A stretch of DNA of 64,000 bases from Methylococcaceae bacterium UBA7658 (GCA_002483425.1 DLHW01000052.1:31745-95744), one strand, 5' to 3'; positions 55,199 to 64,000 are shown, counted from the first letter of the stretch. The notes: generated by a model not told the origin, from the letters alone. Made by a program: numbers and translations.

Positions 55199-55735
55199 CT
55201 ACTCGTTAACGGTTTTTTGCAGCTTGGTACGATAAAAACCGGCTAAAGGCTTCTCGTTTGAACTGTAACTCAACCTAAAAGCGCCGTCGAAATCCTTGGG
55301 GAGCCGGATTGCCTGTTGCGACTCCAGACCTAAAATCAGTCCGATCCGCATTGCATTGGCGTTGACTATAAATCCCTCGTTAGCGCTAGCCCAAGCGATG
55401 GGCGATTGATTTTGCAATAAGTCCATATTGACTTTTTCCGATTCACGCAAAGCCGCCTGTTCAAACGTCTTTATTAAATTTTCCAGCTTTAAGTCCATAG
55501 GGCTTTGCGGTTTGAGATAAAACAAACTTCTTTTCATATGCCCGAATACCAACCCGCCATCCGTTTCGCCCGTGCTCAGGTAAACGCCCCAAGCTTCTTT
55601 ATTAACCATGTGCACGGCGCTGTTTTCAAAATGGCGGACTGAAACCAATCCCGTCTCGTTCACCGCGCACCCTGCAGTCAGCGCAATGCTCAAAATTAGG
55701 ACTTTAACCGGTCGAACGGAGAACATTAAGATCAT
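55199..55735 (-). CDS. Lipoprotein of unknown family (L3)
   Basis: A 178-residue protein with lipobox ALTAGC (Cys near residue 23). The region after it has RHFENSAVHMVNKEAWGVYL and GGLVFGHMKRSLFYLKPQ, sharing the G-x-x-x-R...P core with the two smaller lipoproteins. The remainder is helical with a LILGLESQQAIRLP stretch. A start at 55726 (MFSVRP) is also possible. It begins about 260 bp from the DyP gene, so it may form a separate unit with the other lipoproteins. Confidence 0.68.
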   Translation of the reverse strand: MILMFSVRPVKVLILSIALTAGCAVNETGLVSVRHFENSAVHMVNKEAWGVYLSTGETDGGLVFGHMKRSLFYLKPQSPMDLKLENLIKTFEQAALRESEKVNMDLLQNQSPIAWASANEGFIVNANAMRIGLILGLESQQAIRLPKDFDGAFRLSYSSNEKPLAGFYRTKLQKTVNE

Positions 55736-55996
55736 TGCTCTACCCTGCCAAGCGATTGAATGGTTTACAGAACGGCTTATAGCTAACCGCTTAAAACATA
55801 AAAGATTTACCGGCGGCTATAAATTACTCTAACGTTAATCACAACAAAATGCTGTGAAAAATTACCGCTAATGTTTGTTAAAACCGCCGTAAACCGAACC
55901 GTATCGTCGACTACAGCTAAGCCATCACAATTTAGGGCTTGAAATGTGATACGGAGTTCTATTAAACCTGCATTTGCATTGTAAATCCGTTACGTA
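55736..55996. other. Spacer between lipoprotein and DyP genes
   Basis: 260 bp without a gene. It probably holds a promoter for the three lipoproteins and DUF4177-like gene. No clear terminator or repeat was seen. Confidence 0.4.
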
Positions 55997-57448
55997 CTAG
56001 CCGCCTATCATCCGCAACGCCTTGATACCCGGCAGGAAAAAGTAACCGCCGCCGCGCAGTTTGACAAATTCTTGAAAATCGCACACTTTGCGCCTTAAGG
56101 GGTCTTCCGGTAAAGTAAAACTGCGCTTAAAGCCGGGATTTGCCGAAGCGTAAGTACCGATTAACGGATCGTCCTCGTCGTAGAGACCGTTGAACTTCAG
56201 ACTATTTACCCAAGTGTGTTGAATAAATTCAAACTGCCGTTCGATATTGGCGTTGAGACAGATGAAAAACAAGCCGCGCTCACCGGAAATATTCTCTTTC
56301 AGCGGATTTTCAATAAAAGCGCCGTAACTTCTTCCACGGCGGAGAATTCGATGCCGGTTGGCGACTTTAAGCGACGTTTCGACGCTAGCTTGCGTCAGCT
56401 GGCCGTTTTCGACTTTTTGCTCGATACCTAAACCCTGTCCGCGCGGATTGGTACGGCGGATATGAGATCCGAACGGACAACCCTTCCCATCGTAATCATC
56501 GCGAAAATCGAATTGATTGCGCAACGCCATATCCGCATCCGTTATTTGCGGCGGCTTGGTTTCGTCCGGCTTAACCACCGCTCCGTTTTTCCAGCGTCCG
56601 ACGATTTTTGCAGCTAAATAATCTTGATCGATCTTTTGCTTTTTAGCTTCGTTCCGGATAAACGTCCAAAATGTCTGGACATCTTGTTCTAACTGCCTTA
56701 GGACTAAATACGTACCGTTAAAGCCGAATTTTTCCTCGTCTTTTAAAGTTTCTTCGCCCGGAACTTTGGTGACTTTGCCGTCGTAGCCGTTGGGATAACC
56801 TAGAATAAATTCGCCTGTAGGGATGACTCTAGGCGCTTGCTCATTGCCGGATCCGGTTTCAGTGGGCGATGAAAATCCCTCAACCAGAGGGTTCGATACG
56901 CCGTCGGCAAAACCGAAATGTTCTCGGCCTTTTTCTTCATTCAAGTTAGTGGTATCGAAACGCTCAAGGTCTTTGATCAAAACGACTCCGCCCTGTTTAA
57001 ATGCGGTTTCTTCTTCTTTTTGGCTTTTGCTGTGCGTTTTTTCATCAACGGAGAACAACATCAATAAAATATGAACCGGTTTGTCGTCACTGCCCCATAA
57101 CCAAGCTGTTGAAGCATTTTTGCCTTGATCGCCCAAAATCGTCGCCCGGCTGCGCGATTGCATACCTTCTTGAAAGGCTTGTTCGAAACTGCCTGTATTA
57201 ACGCCGAGTTCACTTAAACCAGCGGCGGTCAAAGCGATATTCAGCGCGCCGGTTTGTTTTCTCAATGCTTTGTCCGGTTCGCCCGGCGTTATTTTTTCGT
57301 CTACCAGACGCTTTATCCAGCTACGCGCTTTATTAGGATCTTTTATTTGCAGCAAATAATAACTGCAATAAGGAAAAGCGCCGTAACCGCTAAACACCAA
57401 TCCTTGGGTGTCGCGCATTTGATCATCAGTAAAAGCTGTATTTGCCAT
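55997..57448 (-). CDS. Dye-decolorizing (DyP-type) haem peroxidase
   Basis: A 483-residue peroxidase. The distal G-x-x-D-G motif is GFADGVSNPLVEG near residue 180. The proximal haem ligand His is in CPFGSHIRRTNPRG near 328. The distal Arg is in RRGRSYG, and FICLNANIERQFEFIQ-x-W is typical of the C-terminal DyP segment. It has no signal peptide. It is one of the longer DyP types. A GAGGAG site precedes the ATG. It is 15 bp after the 462-residue membrane protein on the same strand, so the two are probably cotranscribed. It oxidises unknown substrates with peroxide. Confidence 0.92.
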   Translation of the reverse strand: MANTAFTDDQMRDTQGLVFSGYGAFPYCSYYLLQIKDPNKARSWIKRLVDEKITPGEPDKALRKQTGALNIALTAAGLSELGVNTGSFEQAFQEGMQSRSRATILGDQGKNASTAWLWGSDDKPVHILLMLFSVDEKTHSKSQKEEETAFKQGGVVLIKDLERFDTTNLNEEKGREHFGFADGVSNPLVEGFSSPTETGSGNEQAPRVIPTGEFILGYPNGYDGKVTKVPGEETLKDEEKFGFNGTYLVLRQLEQDVQTFWTFIRNEAKKQKIDQDYLAAKIVGRWKNGAVVKPDETKPPQITDADMALRNQFDFRDDYDGKGCPFGSHIRRTNPRGQGLGIEQKVENGQLTQASVETSLKVANRHRILRRGRSYGAFIENPLKENISGERGLFFICLNANIERQFEFIQHTWVNSLKFNGLYDEDDPLIGTYASANPGFKRSFTLPEDPLRRKVCDFQEFVKLRGGGYFFLPGIKALRMIGG

Positions 57449-57463
57449 TGTCTTCTCCTCGCC

Positions 57464-58852
57464 TTATAAACGTTTGAGCCAACCGGATAAATCGGCATCC
57501 GAAAACAAGCCTTCGTGTATTTTCATGTTATTGCCGATATTTTTTACCGCCAGATCGGGATAAGCGCTGTACCAGATCAATTCGGGACGTTGACTGTTTC
57601 TGGCGAAGGCTTTAAACCGCTGTTCGTCCCGCGCCCCAGCCGGAAATAGGCTAGTCCATTTTTTATTCTCGTCGAAGACAACGCCGAGTAACCGGGTGTC
57701 GGGAAAGCCGCCCGGTCTCGCATTCGATTCGGTATTGCTCCACACCGCGGTTAAACCGATACTGGCGTGATCGATAAATTCGCCAAGATAATTTTCCCAG
57801 CTTCCGTCGTAATTGCTGAAAAACAACAAGCGCGTACGTTCGTTCGCTTTTCCAGGCAGAATAATCCAACGGGCGAAATGAATAGTGACGATACCGCTCA
57901 AATTACCTTCAGTGGCGAACACTTTAGCTACCAGATTAATGAAGAATAGCACCGCAGTTAAGGTCAATAACCTGAACTTTCCGGGTTTAACATAAATAAT
58001 GCTGCTCAGGTGATTTTGAGCTTGCCGGTTTTCGACATCTTGCAAGTCCTTAAGATAAATCGAATCCCATTGCAACCGCTCGTCTTGTTTATCCATTATC
58101 TCGCGGAATAATAAATAACCGGTGAAAACCGCTATTAAACCCAGTATAAAGAATACGCCTATCTCTCCGGCTATCATGAAAACAAGCACGAAAACCGCAA
58201 GCGCCAGAAACAAAATCACCCAGTTAACGTAAGGGCTTAGCATTTGGGCGAATTTTATTAAAGCCGGCGTTTTAACCGGTTTATTTTGCGCGAAACCGGG
58301 CACTGTCTTAGCCAAATGTTCAAGAATCGCCTTTTTTATTTCGTCCGGCGCCAATTTCACCAGCTTGGGCCGGTTAGCGTCGATATAAGCCTCAAGCGTC
58401 GAGCGTAAGGTGTTTTGATAGCCGATAATTTCCAGCGTTTGTCCCGGATGCCCGATGTAAAAAGCATTGGCGCCGCGATCATTAGCTAGCAAAAACGCCT
58501 GCAACTCTTCATTGGACGGCTTTTTACCTTCTTTCAGGTAGCCTTCGCAATGGCTGTACACTTTATGCATGAACTCCGGGTATTGCCGGACGATTTCGGC
58601 CAAAAATTCGTTCACCTTACCGTCGATATTAGCTTCAAAGACCAGCACCGGCGCCGCTCGAGAAATGCCGGGCGGAGGCGGATTATCTTCTATGACGATA
58701 AAACAACAGTAATGCAGCGTTTTTAATGTCGCAAACCGGATGATTTTGTTGTTTTTAATATCTTTGCCTATCGGCGTCAGGTAGCGCGTGAGTTCGGTTA
58801 AACTTTTCTCGTCGAGCACATCGGCGACTATCGTTATCGGTTTCTGTTCCAT
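57464..58852 (-). CDS. Membrane protein, possibly internally duplicated, linked to DyP
   Basis: A 462-residue protein I do not recognise by name. N-terminal soluble part (1-200), a helical hairpin at about residues 213-250 (two transmembrane segments), a third helix at about 300-320, and a C-terminal soluble part. The two soluble parts share a pattern: IRFATLKTLHYCCFIV followed by PVLVFEANIDGKVNEFLAEI near the N-terminus, and IHFARWIILPG followed by RLLFFSNYDGSWENYLGEFI at the C-terminus. This suggests a duplicated ferredoxin-like or DyP-related barrel domain. A GAGGAAA site precedes the ATG. It lies directly before DyP. Confidence 0.65.
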   Translation of the reverse strand: MEQKPITIVADVLDEKSLTELTRYLTPIGKDIKNNKIIRFATLKTLHYCCFIVIEDNPPPPGISRAAPVLVFEANIDGKVNEFLAEIVRQYPEFMHKVYSHCEGYLKEGKKPSNEELQAFLLANDRGANAFYIGHPGQTLEIIGYQNTLRSTLEAYIDANRPKLVKLAPDEIKKAILEHLAKTVPGFAQNKPVKTPALIKFAQMLSPYVNWVILFLALAVFVLVFMIAGEIGVFFILGLIAVFTGYLLFREIMDKQDERLQWDSIYLKDLQDVENRQAQNHLSSIIYVKPGKFRLLTLTAVLFFINLVAKVFATEGNLSGIVTIHFARWIILPGKANERTRLLFFSNYDGSWENYLGEFIDHASIGLTAVWSNTESNARPGGFPDTRLLGVVFDENKKWTSLFPAGARDEQRFKAFARNSQRPELIWYSAYPDLAVKNIGNNMKIHEGLFSDADLSGWLKRL

Positions 58853-58913
58853 ATTTAATTTCCTCTCAGTTGGGAATGAAGAACAGGCTATTATTGCCCC
58901 GGCTCTTAAGTCT

Positions 58914-58981
58914 ATAAACCGTTCGTGTCCTAAAAGGCATTTGCGATCTTTAGGCTATCAATGCCGAGCTAGCCGAAATAC
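58914..58981 (+). repeat. Dispersed hairpin repeat, copy B
   Basis: It reads ATAAACCGTTCGTGTCC, then TAAAAGGCATTTGCGATC, then TTTAGGCTATCAATGCCGAG. The arms CCTAAA and TTTAGG can pair. It occupies the spacer between the P450 stop and the membrane-protein start and may separate two transcription units in the cluster. Confidence 0.7.
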
Positions 58982-59055
58982 ACAAGCCTTGGCAAGCGCA
59001 ATACCCTCAAGGCACAAGGGCGAACGAAGGTTAAAACGTCATAAGGCCGGAACAA

Positions 59056-61089
59056 TTAATCAAAAGCCAGTACGAATTGATCAGGGAACGGTCCGTCCCA
59101 AAGCATGGTGCTGTGTTGTCTAACGTTCGGCAGCCGCACTACGCTACCTACGATGACCGGAATCTGGATCCGGTTGATATATTCGCCGAAACAGCGATGC
59201 ATACCATCGCCGAAGTGCAAGTACCGGTCCAAAGGCCGGTCGGTTTTAATAAGCTCCGGTTGCGGCCAAGCGCTTTCGTCAAACATAGCCGAACCGGTTG
59301 CAACGAATACATTGCAGCCGTTGGGGATATGAACGCCCGCAATTTCAACGTCAGTTCGCGCATAACGCCGCATCACGGTCGCCATCGTATCGTAACGTAG
59401 TACATCGAAGCATAAATGACGAAACGCAACCTCATCATCGGCAATCACTTTGGCCTGCGTCAGCCATTGCGGATGTTTCAGCAGTTGCTCGACGATCAAC
59501 ACGCTGACTTTTGAAGTCGTATCCAAAGCGCCGACGATCAGACCAGAAATGTTGCGGCGGATGCCGTCGTCATCCAGCGAAATTTGCTTTTTAAGCTGTA
59601 ACTGAATCATCCGGCTTAGAAAATCGGTTCCCGTTTCACCTTTCTTGATTGCCTTTTTGCGTTGCGCAATTAAATCCAGCAAATACGGCCCTAACTGACG
59701 ATACGATTGTTCGGCTACGATTTGAATACTACGTTTGTTGGATAAATTAATGAATAAATCATGAAATAAAGCCCGCATCCAGCGCATTAAAGTGGTTTCG
59801 TCCGGTCCCGGTACACCGAAATAATCAGCGATAAAACGGGCCGCTGCCGGTCTGGCTAAATGCGATACCATATCGATCCGGCCAAGCGGTAAAGCGGCGT
59901 TAATCAAGGCAGCGCAATTTCGCTCTGCTATTTCTTTAATTAACCCGGCTTCGTTTGCTTGAATGACCTTGCGAGTATCACCCTGTTCGCGACTATAGTC
60001 TTCCGAGCGATCCATTCCCAGAAAAAACGGCCCGTTCAAACGTTGCATATTCGGGGCGTTAACTTCGGCAATCGTAAATTCGGTATCGCGCGCCAGCGCC
60101 TCTCTAACATCGCTATCGCGCGTTATCACCGCTATATTACTGAAAACGAGCACCGGTTTGTGTTTACGCAGCCATTCGAATACTTTCAGTTGCACCGGCG
60201 TACCGGTCACCAATGCAAGCAGGCGGCTTTTGTAATAACTCAAGCTGTTTTCGGGGGTTGTCGAAGCCGTGTGATGGCTGAGTTCAAACTGCGGTACCGG
60301 ACGGTGTTCCTTATAAATCTTCAAAGCAAACATGCCCGCTTTTGTCGTGCGTAAATCGTCCGTTAACGCGCGCAGACCGCCGGGTAAGCATTGAATGGAA
60401 GGCAACGGACTACCGTAATTGCCGGGCAACACCACGGGACCCGCCATTGCGGCGAAACCATAATCCGCTATTGAGATCCTGTTGCCTAAAAGATACGGTC
60501 TGCCGTCGCTTAAGATAGTGTCGACTTCGCCGAAAACCTGCCGGATAACTTGATTAAAGGAAGGGGCGATATCAATACCGGCGGGCAACGCGCGTTCCAT
60601 TTTAGCGCGGATAAAGCCGTAGCAACGACCGGCGATACATCGTTGCCAAGCGGGAGCCTTATAAGTCATGTAAGGTAACAGCAACGCTTTTTCCGGCAAT
60701 AAATAGGAATAGCTGAAACCGCGCACCGCCGGCCCAAGCCGGTTGAGAAACAAATCCAATAACCGTCCGGTTTCCACTTTTGCGGCCGCATCGTCCGGAT
60801 AAAGCTTCATCGAGTCCGGCAACCTGGCGTCGATGTACTCGCTGATCTGACAGGCATCGAATAAGGTTACTTCGCTGCTAATGAATACCGGCACATTCGA
60901 AGTACCGCCTTTTAGTTTATTCATAATCAAATGCAAGACCGGGACGCTGCACGATTCTTGATAAGGCAGCGCCGCCCGTTCTAACAGCCAGCGTACGAAT
61001 TCGCAGTAAGGACTGACGGAAACGGATAGGAGTTGATACGGCTTTCTGGACCTAAAGCCGCGGGATGGATCACCTGCTTTGACTTCCAT
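59056..61089 (-). CDS. GST-cytochrome P450 fusion protein
   Basis: About 677 residues from the ATG at 61089, with GAGG 5 bases upstream. The N-terminal 240 residues form a GST-like fold: SVSPYCEFVRWLLERAALPY, with S-P-Y-C at the GSH site (Cys29), VPVFISSEVTLFDACQISEYID, and RPYLLGNRISIADYGFAAM. Residues from about 290 form a P450: I-helix VGALDTTSK near 522, K-helix FDVLRYD (Asp in place of the Glu of E-x-x-R), and haem loop HFGDGMHRCFGE with Cys633. There is no transmembrane anchor. The two-domain fusion is unusual. It leads the DyP-lipoprotein cluster. Confidence 0.85.
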   Translation of the reverse strand: MEVKAGDPSRGFRSRKPYQLLSVSVSPYCEFVRWLLERAALPYQESCSVPVLHLIMNKLKGGTSNVPVFISSEVTLFDACQISEYIDARLPDSMKLYPDDAAAKVETGRLLDLFLNRLGPAVRGFSYSYLLPEKALLLPYMTYKAPAWQRCIAGRCYGFIRAKMERALPAGIDIAPSFNQVIRQVFGEVDTILSDGRPYLLGNRISIADYGFAAMAGPVVLPGNYGSPLPSIQCLPGGLRALTDDLRTTKAGMFALKIYKEHRPVPQFELSHHTASTTPENSLSYYKSRLLALVTGTPVQLKVFEWLRKHKPVLVFSNIAVITRDSDVREALARDTEFTIAEVNAPNMQRLNGPFFLGMDRSEDYSREQGDTRKVIQANEAGLIKEIAERNCAALINAALPLGRIDMVSHLARPAAARFIADYFGVPGPDETTLMRWMRALFHDLFINLSNKRSIQIVAEQSYRQLGPYLLDLIAQRKKAIKKGETGTDFLSRMIQLQLKKQISLDDDGIRRNISGLIVGALDTTSKVSVLIVEQLLKHPQWLTQAKVIADDEVAFRHLCFDVLRYDTMATVMRRYARTDVEIAGVHIPNGCNVFVATGSAMFDESAWPQPELIKTDRPLDRYLHFGDGMHRCFGEYINRIQIPVIVGSVVRLPNVRQHSTMLWDGPFPDQFVLAFD

Positions 61090-61886
61090 AGACACCTCTT
61101 TATTGTTATTGTCCTAAACGATACCGCACAGGACTTTATAATCGTATAGGGCTTACGTAAAGCTTTGTATTGGAAAGCGGCGCTTGAATTGTCGAAAATA
61201 ACTTCGACAGATTTTTTAGATTTTGTCAGGCAACCTTTCGAACTGTTATAGCTTGCCCCACCGCAGCTTAGCCGTTTTATTCATGTTCAGTTTCCTCTCT
61301 TGCTTGCATATCGGCTGAAAGCTTAACTTCCAAACAATATGGTGGTTAATATAGATGGGTTATACCTGTTTTAAAAGTGAATTTTCCACATTTTTCGGAT
61401 AATTGTTCGGTAGTCGAAATCTCAGGTATTGAAATCCGGCTAGAATCTGGCTATAGTTAAAAACAAACAAGAATTTTCATGCATTAGTCGTGCGTGACAT
61501 AAAACGGCAACCTCCGCCAACTAAAGCCGACCATCGCGCCGGATACTTTCATCGCGCTTAATGCCCGATTTACCGCCCCAAGCCGCGGCGCTTAATTTTA
61601 AACATGAGTAACCGGCTTCAATGCGATAATGACAACAATGCGGAGTTTATTGCACCAAACGCGAAGCATCGATTTTGTTTACGGAACCTCTGCACAAACT
61701 GATGCCATTCAGGGTTCGGCAAGCTTGTATCCCCTAAGCTACACCATAAACGATATCAATTACTTACCTCCGCCCTTTGCTAACCGAAGGACTTGAACGG
61801 AGATCCCTTAAGCTTCTTATTCAAATTACTTTTAACCCTAATTATATCTGTTTGAACAAACACCCGAATTTCTACGGAGAACATTG
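61090..61886. other. Long spacer between P450 and SLC13 genes
   Basis: About 800 bp, no accepted gene. It must hold divergent promoters. Around 61791 GAAGGACTTGAACGGAGATC followed by CCTTAA resembles part of the repeat tail at 63815-63841, so a decayed repeat fragment is present. The rest has no recognised structure. Confidence 0.45.
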
Positions 61887-63671
61887 ATGTTAACCCCTGA
61901 GTTACAGCAACTCGTTGTTTTAATGATAATCATTGGCATGATGATAGCGTTATTTAAAGACATTGCCAAACCGGTGCTGATTTTTTTAGTAGCCAATATA
62001 TTGTTTTTGATGACCGGCATTTCGAGTTCATCCGACATGTTGGCTGGCTTCGCTAACGAACAGCTCCTGTCCGTATTGTTACTGCTTGTCGTCAGCGACA
62101 TCATCCGTAAGAGCGGCTTATTGGATGTGGTTTTTAGATCGCTGTTTCCGCCGCAATTAAGCTACCGTGGCTTTCTTTTAAGAAAATCGTTAGTGGTTAC
62201 CACTATCTCCGGTTTCGTGAATAATACGCCTTTGGTCGCCATTTTGATGCCTTATGTCTATGAATGGTGCCGGAAAAAAAATCTTTCCCCGTCCAAAGTC
62301 ATGCTGCCGTTATCATACGCCACCATTTTAGGCGGCACTTTAACGTTAATAGGCACATCCACCAACCTAGTTGTCAACGGTTTTGTAACCGAAGCAGGTT
62401 TCAAGCCGCTCGCATTCACCGATTTTACGCCGCCGGGTATCGGTATCGCTTGTATCGGCGTTATCTATCTCGTGTTCATAATGCCGAGATTCTTGCCTGA
62501 CCGGGAAGGTTTGCTGGAAAACTATAACCAGAGTTTGCGCGAATACATTGTCGAAACCTATATTTCCGCAAAATCGCCGTTGATCGATAAAACCATTGAA
62601 CAGGCTGGGCTCCGGCATTTAAAAGGGTTATATTTGGCGGAAATTATCCGGGGCGAAGAACTTATACCGGCAGTCGGCCCAACTGAAAAAATCATGGCGG
62701 GCGACATTCTTATTTTTGCGGGCGAAACTTCGACCATCGTCGATTTGCTGCAATCCAATCCGGGCTTGTCGGTACCGGGTTCGATTATGAAAGAAGGCAA
62801 GGAGAAAGCCAATGTCGTCGAATGTATTGTGTCGTCGCAATCGAACTTAATCGGGCAAACTTTCCGGGAATCCAATTTCCGGGCCTTATTTAATGCGTCC
62901 GTGGTCGCCATCAGCCGGAATGGCGAACGTTTGCGCGGTAAATTAGGCGAACAAGTATTGCAGCAAGGCGATTTATTGTTGTTAATGACCGGTCATGACT
63001 TCGAGGAACGCTCCAACGCAACCAACGACATTTTCGTTATCAACCGGTTAAGGGATATCACCAATTTTAGCCTCAAAAAAAGCCTGTTTTTAGGCGTCAG
63101 CATTATCTCGGCTTTTATCCTTAGCGCCCTGGGCGTACTCACCTTATTTAAAGCCCTATTACTCATATTGTGCTTAATCGGCTTGCTTAAATTCGGCCGT
63201 TATACCGACCTTAAAAACAGTCTCGACCTGGATTTGTTCTTTGTGCTCGCTTTGTCTTTAGGCTTTGCTAAAGCCATGCATAACAGTGGCTTAGACGCAA
63301 CGATTGCAACCATGATTAAAGAATCGGCGTTACAGTTAAATCATCCGGTTGCCTTATTGTTCATCGTCTATCTAGCGACCAATGTGCTATCCATGCTGGT
63401 CTCCAATAAGGCAGGTGTGGCTATTATGTTTCCGGTGACAGTTTCGTTATTGAAATTAATGAACATCGCCGATCCTACACCGTATTTCTTAGCCATCGCC
63501 TTTGCCGGTTCGGCGGAATTCATGACGCCTTACGGCTACCAAACCAACCTGATGGTTTACGGCCCTGGCGGTTACCGTTTTGCCGACTACATTCGATCCG
63601 GCTGGGTATTATCACTGATGTGCATGTGCGTCAGCGTCAGCATTCTGGCGGCGATTTATCACTTATGGTAA
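61887..63671 (+). CDS. SLC13/DASS family transporter with TrkA-C domains
   Basis: 594 residues from the ATG at 61887; a TTG directly before it is less likely. N-terminal membrane helices hold the family pattern GFVNNTPLVAILMPYVYEW and ILGGTLTLIGTSTNLVVNGF. Two soluble TrkA-C (RCK_C) domains lie around 225-380 (SPLIDKTIEQAGLRHLKGLYLAE, then SQSNLIGQTFRESNFRALF). The second membrane half ends with SNKAGVAIMFPV and FAGSAEFMTPYGYQTNLMVYGPGGY. Members move sulfate, phosphate-like or dicarboxylate ions. Substrate not determined. Confidence 0.92.
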   Translation: MLTPELQQLVVLMIIIGMMIALFKDIAKPVLIFLVANILFLMTGISSSSDMLAGFANEQLLSVLLLLVVSDIIRKSGLLDVVFRSLFPPQLSYRGFLLRKSLVVTTISGFVNNTPLVAILMPYVYEWCRKKNLSPSKVMLPLSYATILGGTLTLIGTSTNLVVNGFVTEAGFKPLAFTDFTPPGIGIACIGVIYLVFIMPRFLPDREGLLENYNQSLREYIVETYISAKSPLIDKTIEQAGLRHLKGLYLAEIIRGEELIPAVGPTEKIMAGDILIFAGETSTIVDLLQSNPGLSVPGSIMKEGKEKANVVECIVSSQSNLIGQTFRESNFRALFNASVVAISRNGERLRGKLGEQVLQQGDLLLLMTGHDFEERSNATNDIFVINRLRDITNFSLKKSLFLGVSIISAFILSALGVLTLFKALLLILCLIGLLKFGRYTDLKNSLDLDLFFVLALSLGFAKAMHNSGLDATIATMIKESALQLNHPVALLFIVYLATNVLSMLVSNKAGVAIMFPVTVSLLKLMNIADPTPYFLAIAFAGSAEFMTPYGYQTNLMVYGPGGYRFADYIRSGWVLSLMCMCVSVSILAAIYHLW

Positions 63672-64000
63672 GACCCGCGTTCCGGCCTTACCACTATCGA
63701 TTCGGATTGTATTGATCCGCCTTTTAATATTTGAACCGTTCGTACCCTAAAGGGCACTTGTCACCTTTAGGGTATGCACGGAATCAACCACTTACCGTTC
63801 ATCCTGAGATTGTCGAAGGACTTAATCAGAGATTCCTTAACTTAATGGCAGTGAGGGGTGGTGCACGGGCGAACGGAAGTTACCGCTTCTCTCGATAAGG
63901 CCGGTTACATTAGGCTGCCGGGCCGGACGGTGAATGTTATCTCGCCGCCCCGGTTTTAAACTAGGCAAGGTTTGCTGTTGCCTTCGGCGGCCCCAGCCGT
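63672..64000. other. Right-end region with dispersed repeat copy A
   Basis: The last 330 bp have no supported gene. The repeat copy A occupies 63730-63841, followed by G+C-rich sequence with a C-rich end. Minus-strand open frames here lack family support and may be repeat-derived. A neighbouring gene may begin beyond the window. Confidence 0.5.
63730..63841 (+). repeat. Dispersed hairpin repeat, copy A (best preserved)
   Basis: TTTGAACCGTTCGTACCC begins the unit. TACCCTAAAGG and CCTTTAGGGTA form a perfect 11-bp stem around a 10-base loop. It continues into a second module CCGTTCATCCTGAGATTGTC followed by GAAGGACTTAATC, which has the look of the widespread TTCGAC-x-CTCAG-type dispersed repeat. 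It follows the SLC13 stop by about 60 bp and may act as a transcription-ending hairpin. Confidence 0.75.

Noticed and set aside
63860..64000. Minus-strand open frame at the right edge
   Set aside because: Arg/Pro-rich translation of repeat-like, GC-rich DNA; no family support.
1..64000. CRISPR arrays, rRNA or tRNA genes
   Set aside because: No regularly spaced direct repeats, cloverleaf-like segments or rRNA-conserved words were seen by eye; a dedicated scan was not possible.

Overview
The window looks like a chromosomal segment of a gammaproteobacterial methylotroph, most likely a Methylococcales-type methanotroph. The best support is a quinoprotein-dehydrogenase-associated SoxYZ-like carrier (34105-34938), an opcA-zwf-gnd block for oxidative pentose phosphate or RuMP metabolism (47549-51266), and typical gammaproteobacterial housekeeping runs (lptM-lysA-dapF-DUF484-xerC and dusA-folE-hemH-mutS-like-purT). 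No rRNA, tRNA or CRISPR array was seen. The genus is an inference.

Layout. 1-12248: a capsule/lipid locus with a KpsC tail, a KpsS-like Kdo transferase and an SDR on the plus strand, facing a minus-strand unit made of a 2543-residue iterative type I PKS/FAS, an alpha-oxoamine synthase and a formyltransferase-fold protein. This matches the rhizobial rkpA-rkpG-rkpH capsule-lipid logic. 13063-13670: a structured leader candidate and a DoxX gene. 14095-18241: an IS256 remnant, a TauE/SafE permease, a TraF-like S26 peptidase and two unknown genes. 18255-23522: a light-response block with photolyase, DUF1499, DUF523/DUF1722, an SDR and a CarH/LitR-type B12 photoreceptor repressor carrying the W-x9-EH motif. 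23549-41664: mostly housekeeping genes, plus Hsp20 with a sigma-32 promoter, an AT-rich ORFan inside the lysine operon and a small HNH protein behind a long palindrome.

41595-47248: genomic islands integrated in the 5' end of dusA. A 16-bp identical att core occurs at 41604 and again at 46305, and each copy is followed by a decayed DusA-type integrase gene. Cargo includes a DUF4143 ATPase, an orphan HicA-like protein, a HugZ-like protein and a DCC protein. An IS256 fragment lies just beyond the second att.

47549-53728: opcA-zwf-gnd and a TonB-dependent receptor. 54033-61089: an unusual minus-strand cluster with a natural GST-cytochrome P450 fusion, a membrane protein that appears internally duplicated, a DyP peroxidase, three lipoproteins with a shared motif and a small DUF4177-like protein. 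This is the best candidate for an undescribed system, probably oxidative chemistry on a hydrophobic or envelope substrate. 61887-63671: an SLC13/TrkA-C transporter. A dispersed hairpin-forming repeat occurs four times (26521, 53881, 58914, 63730).
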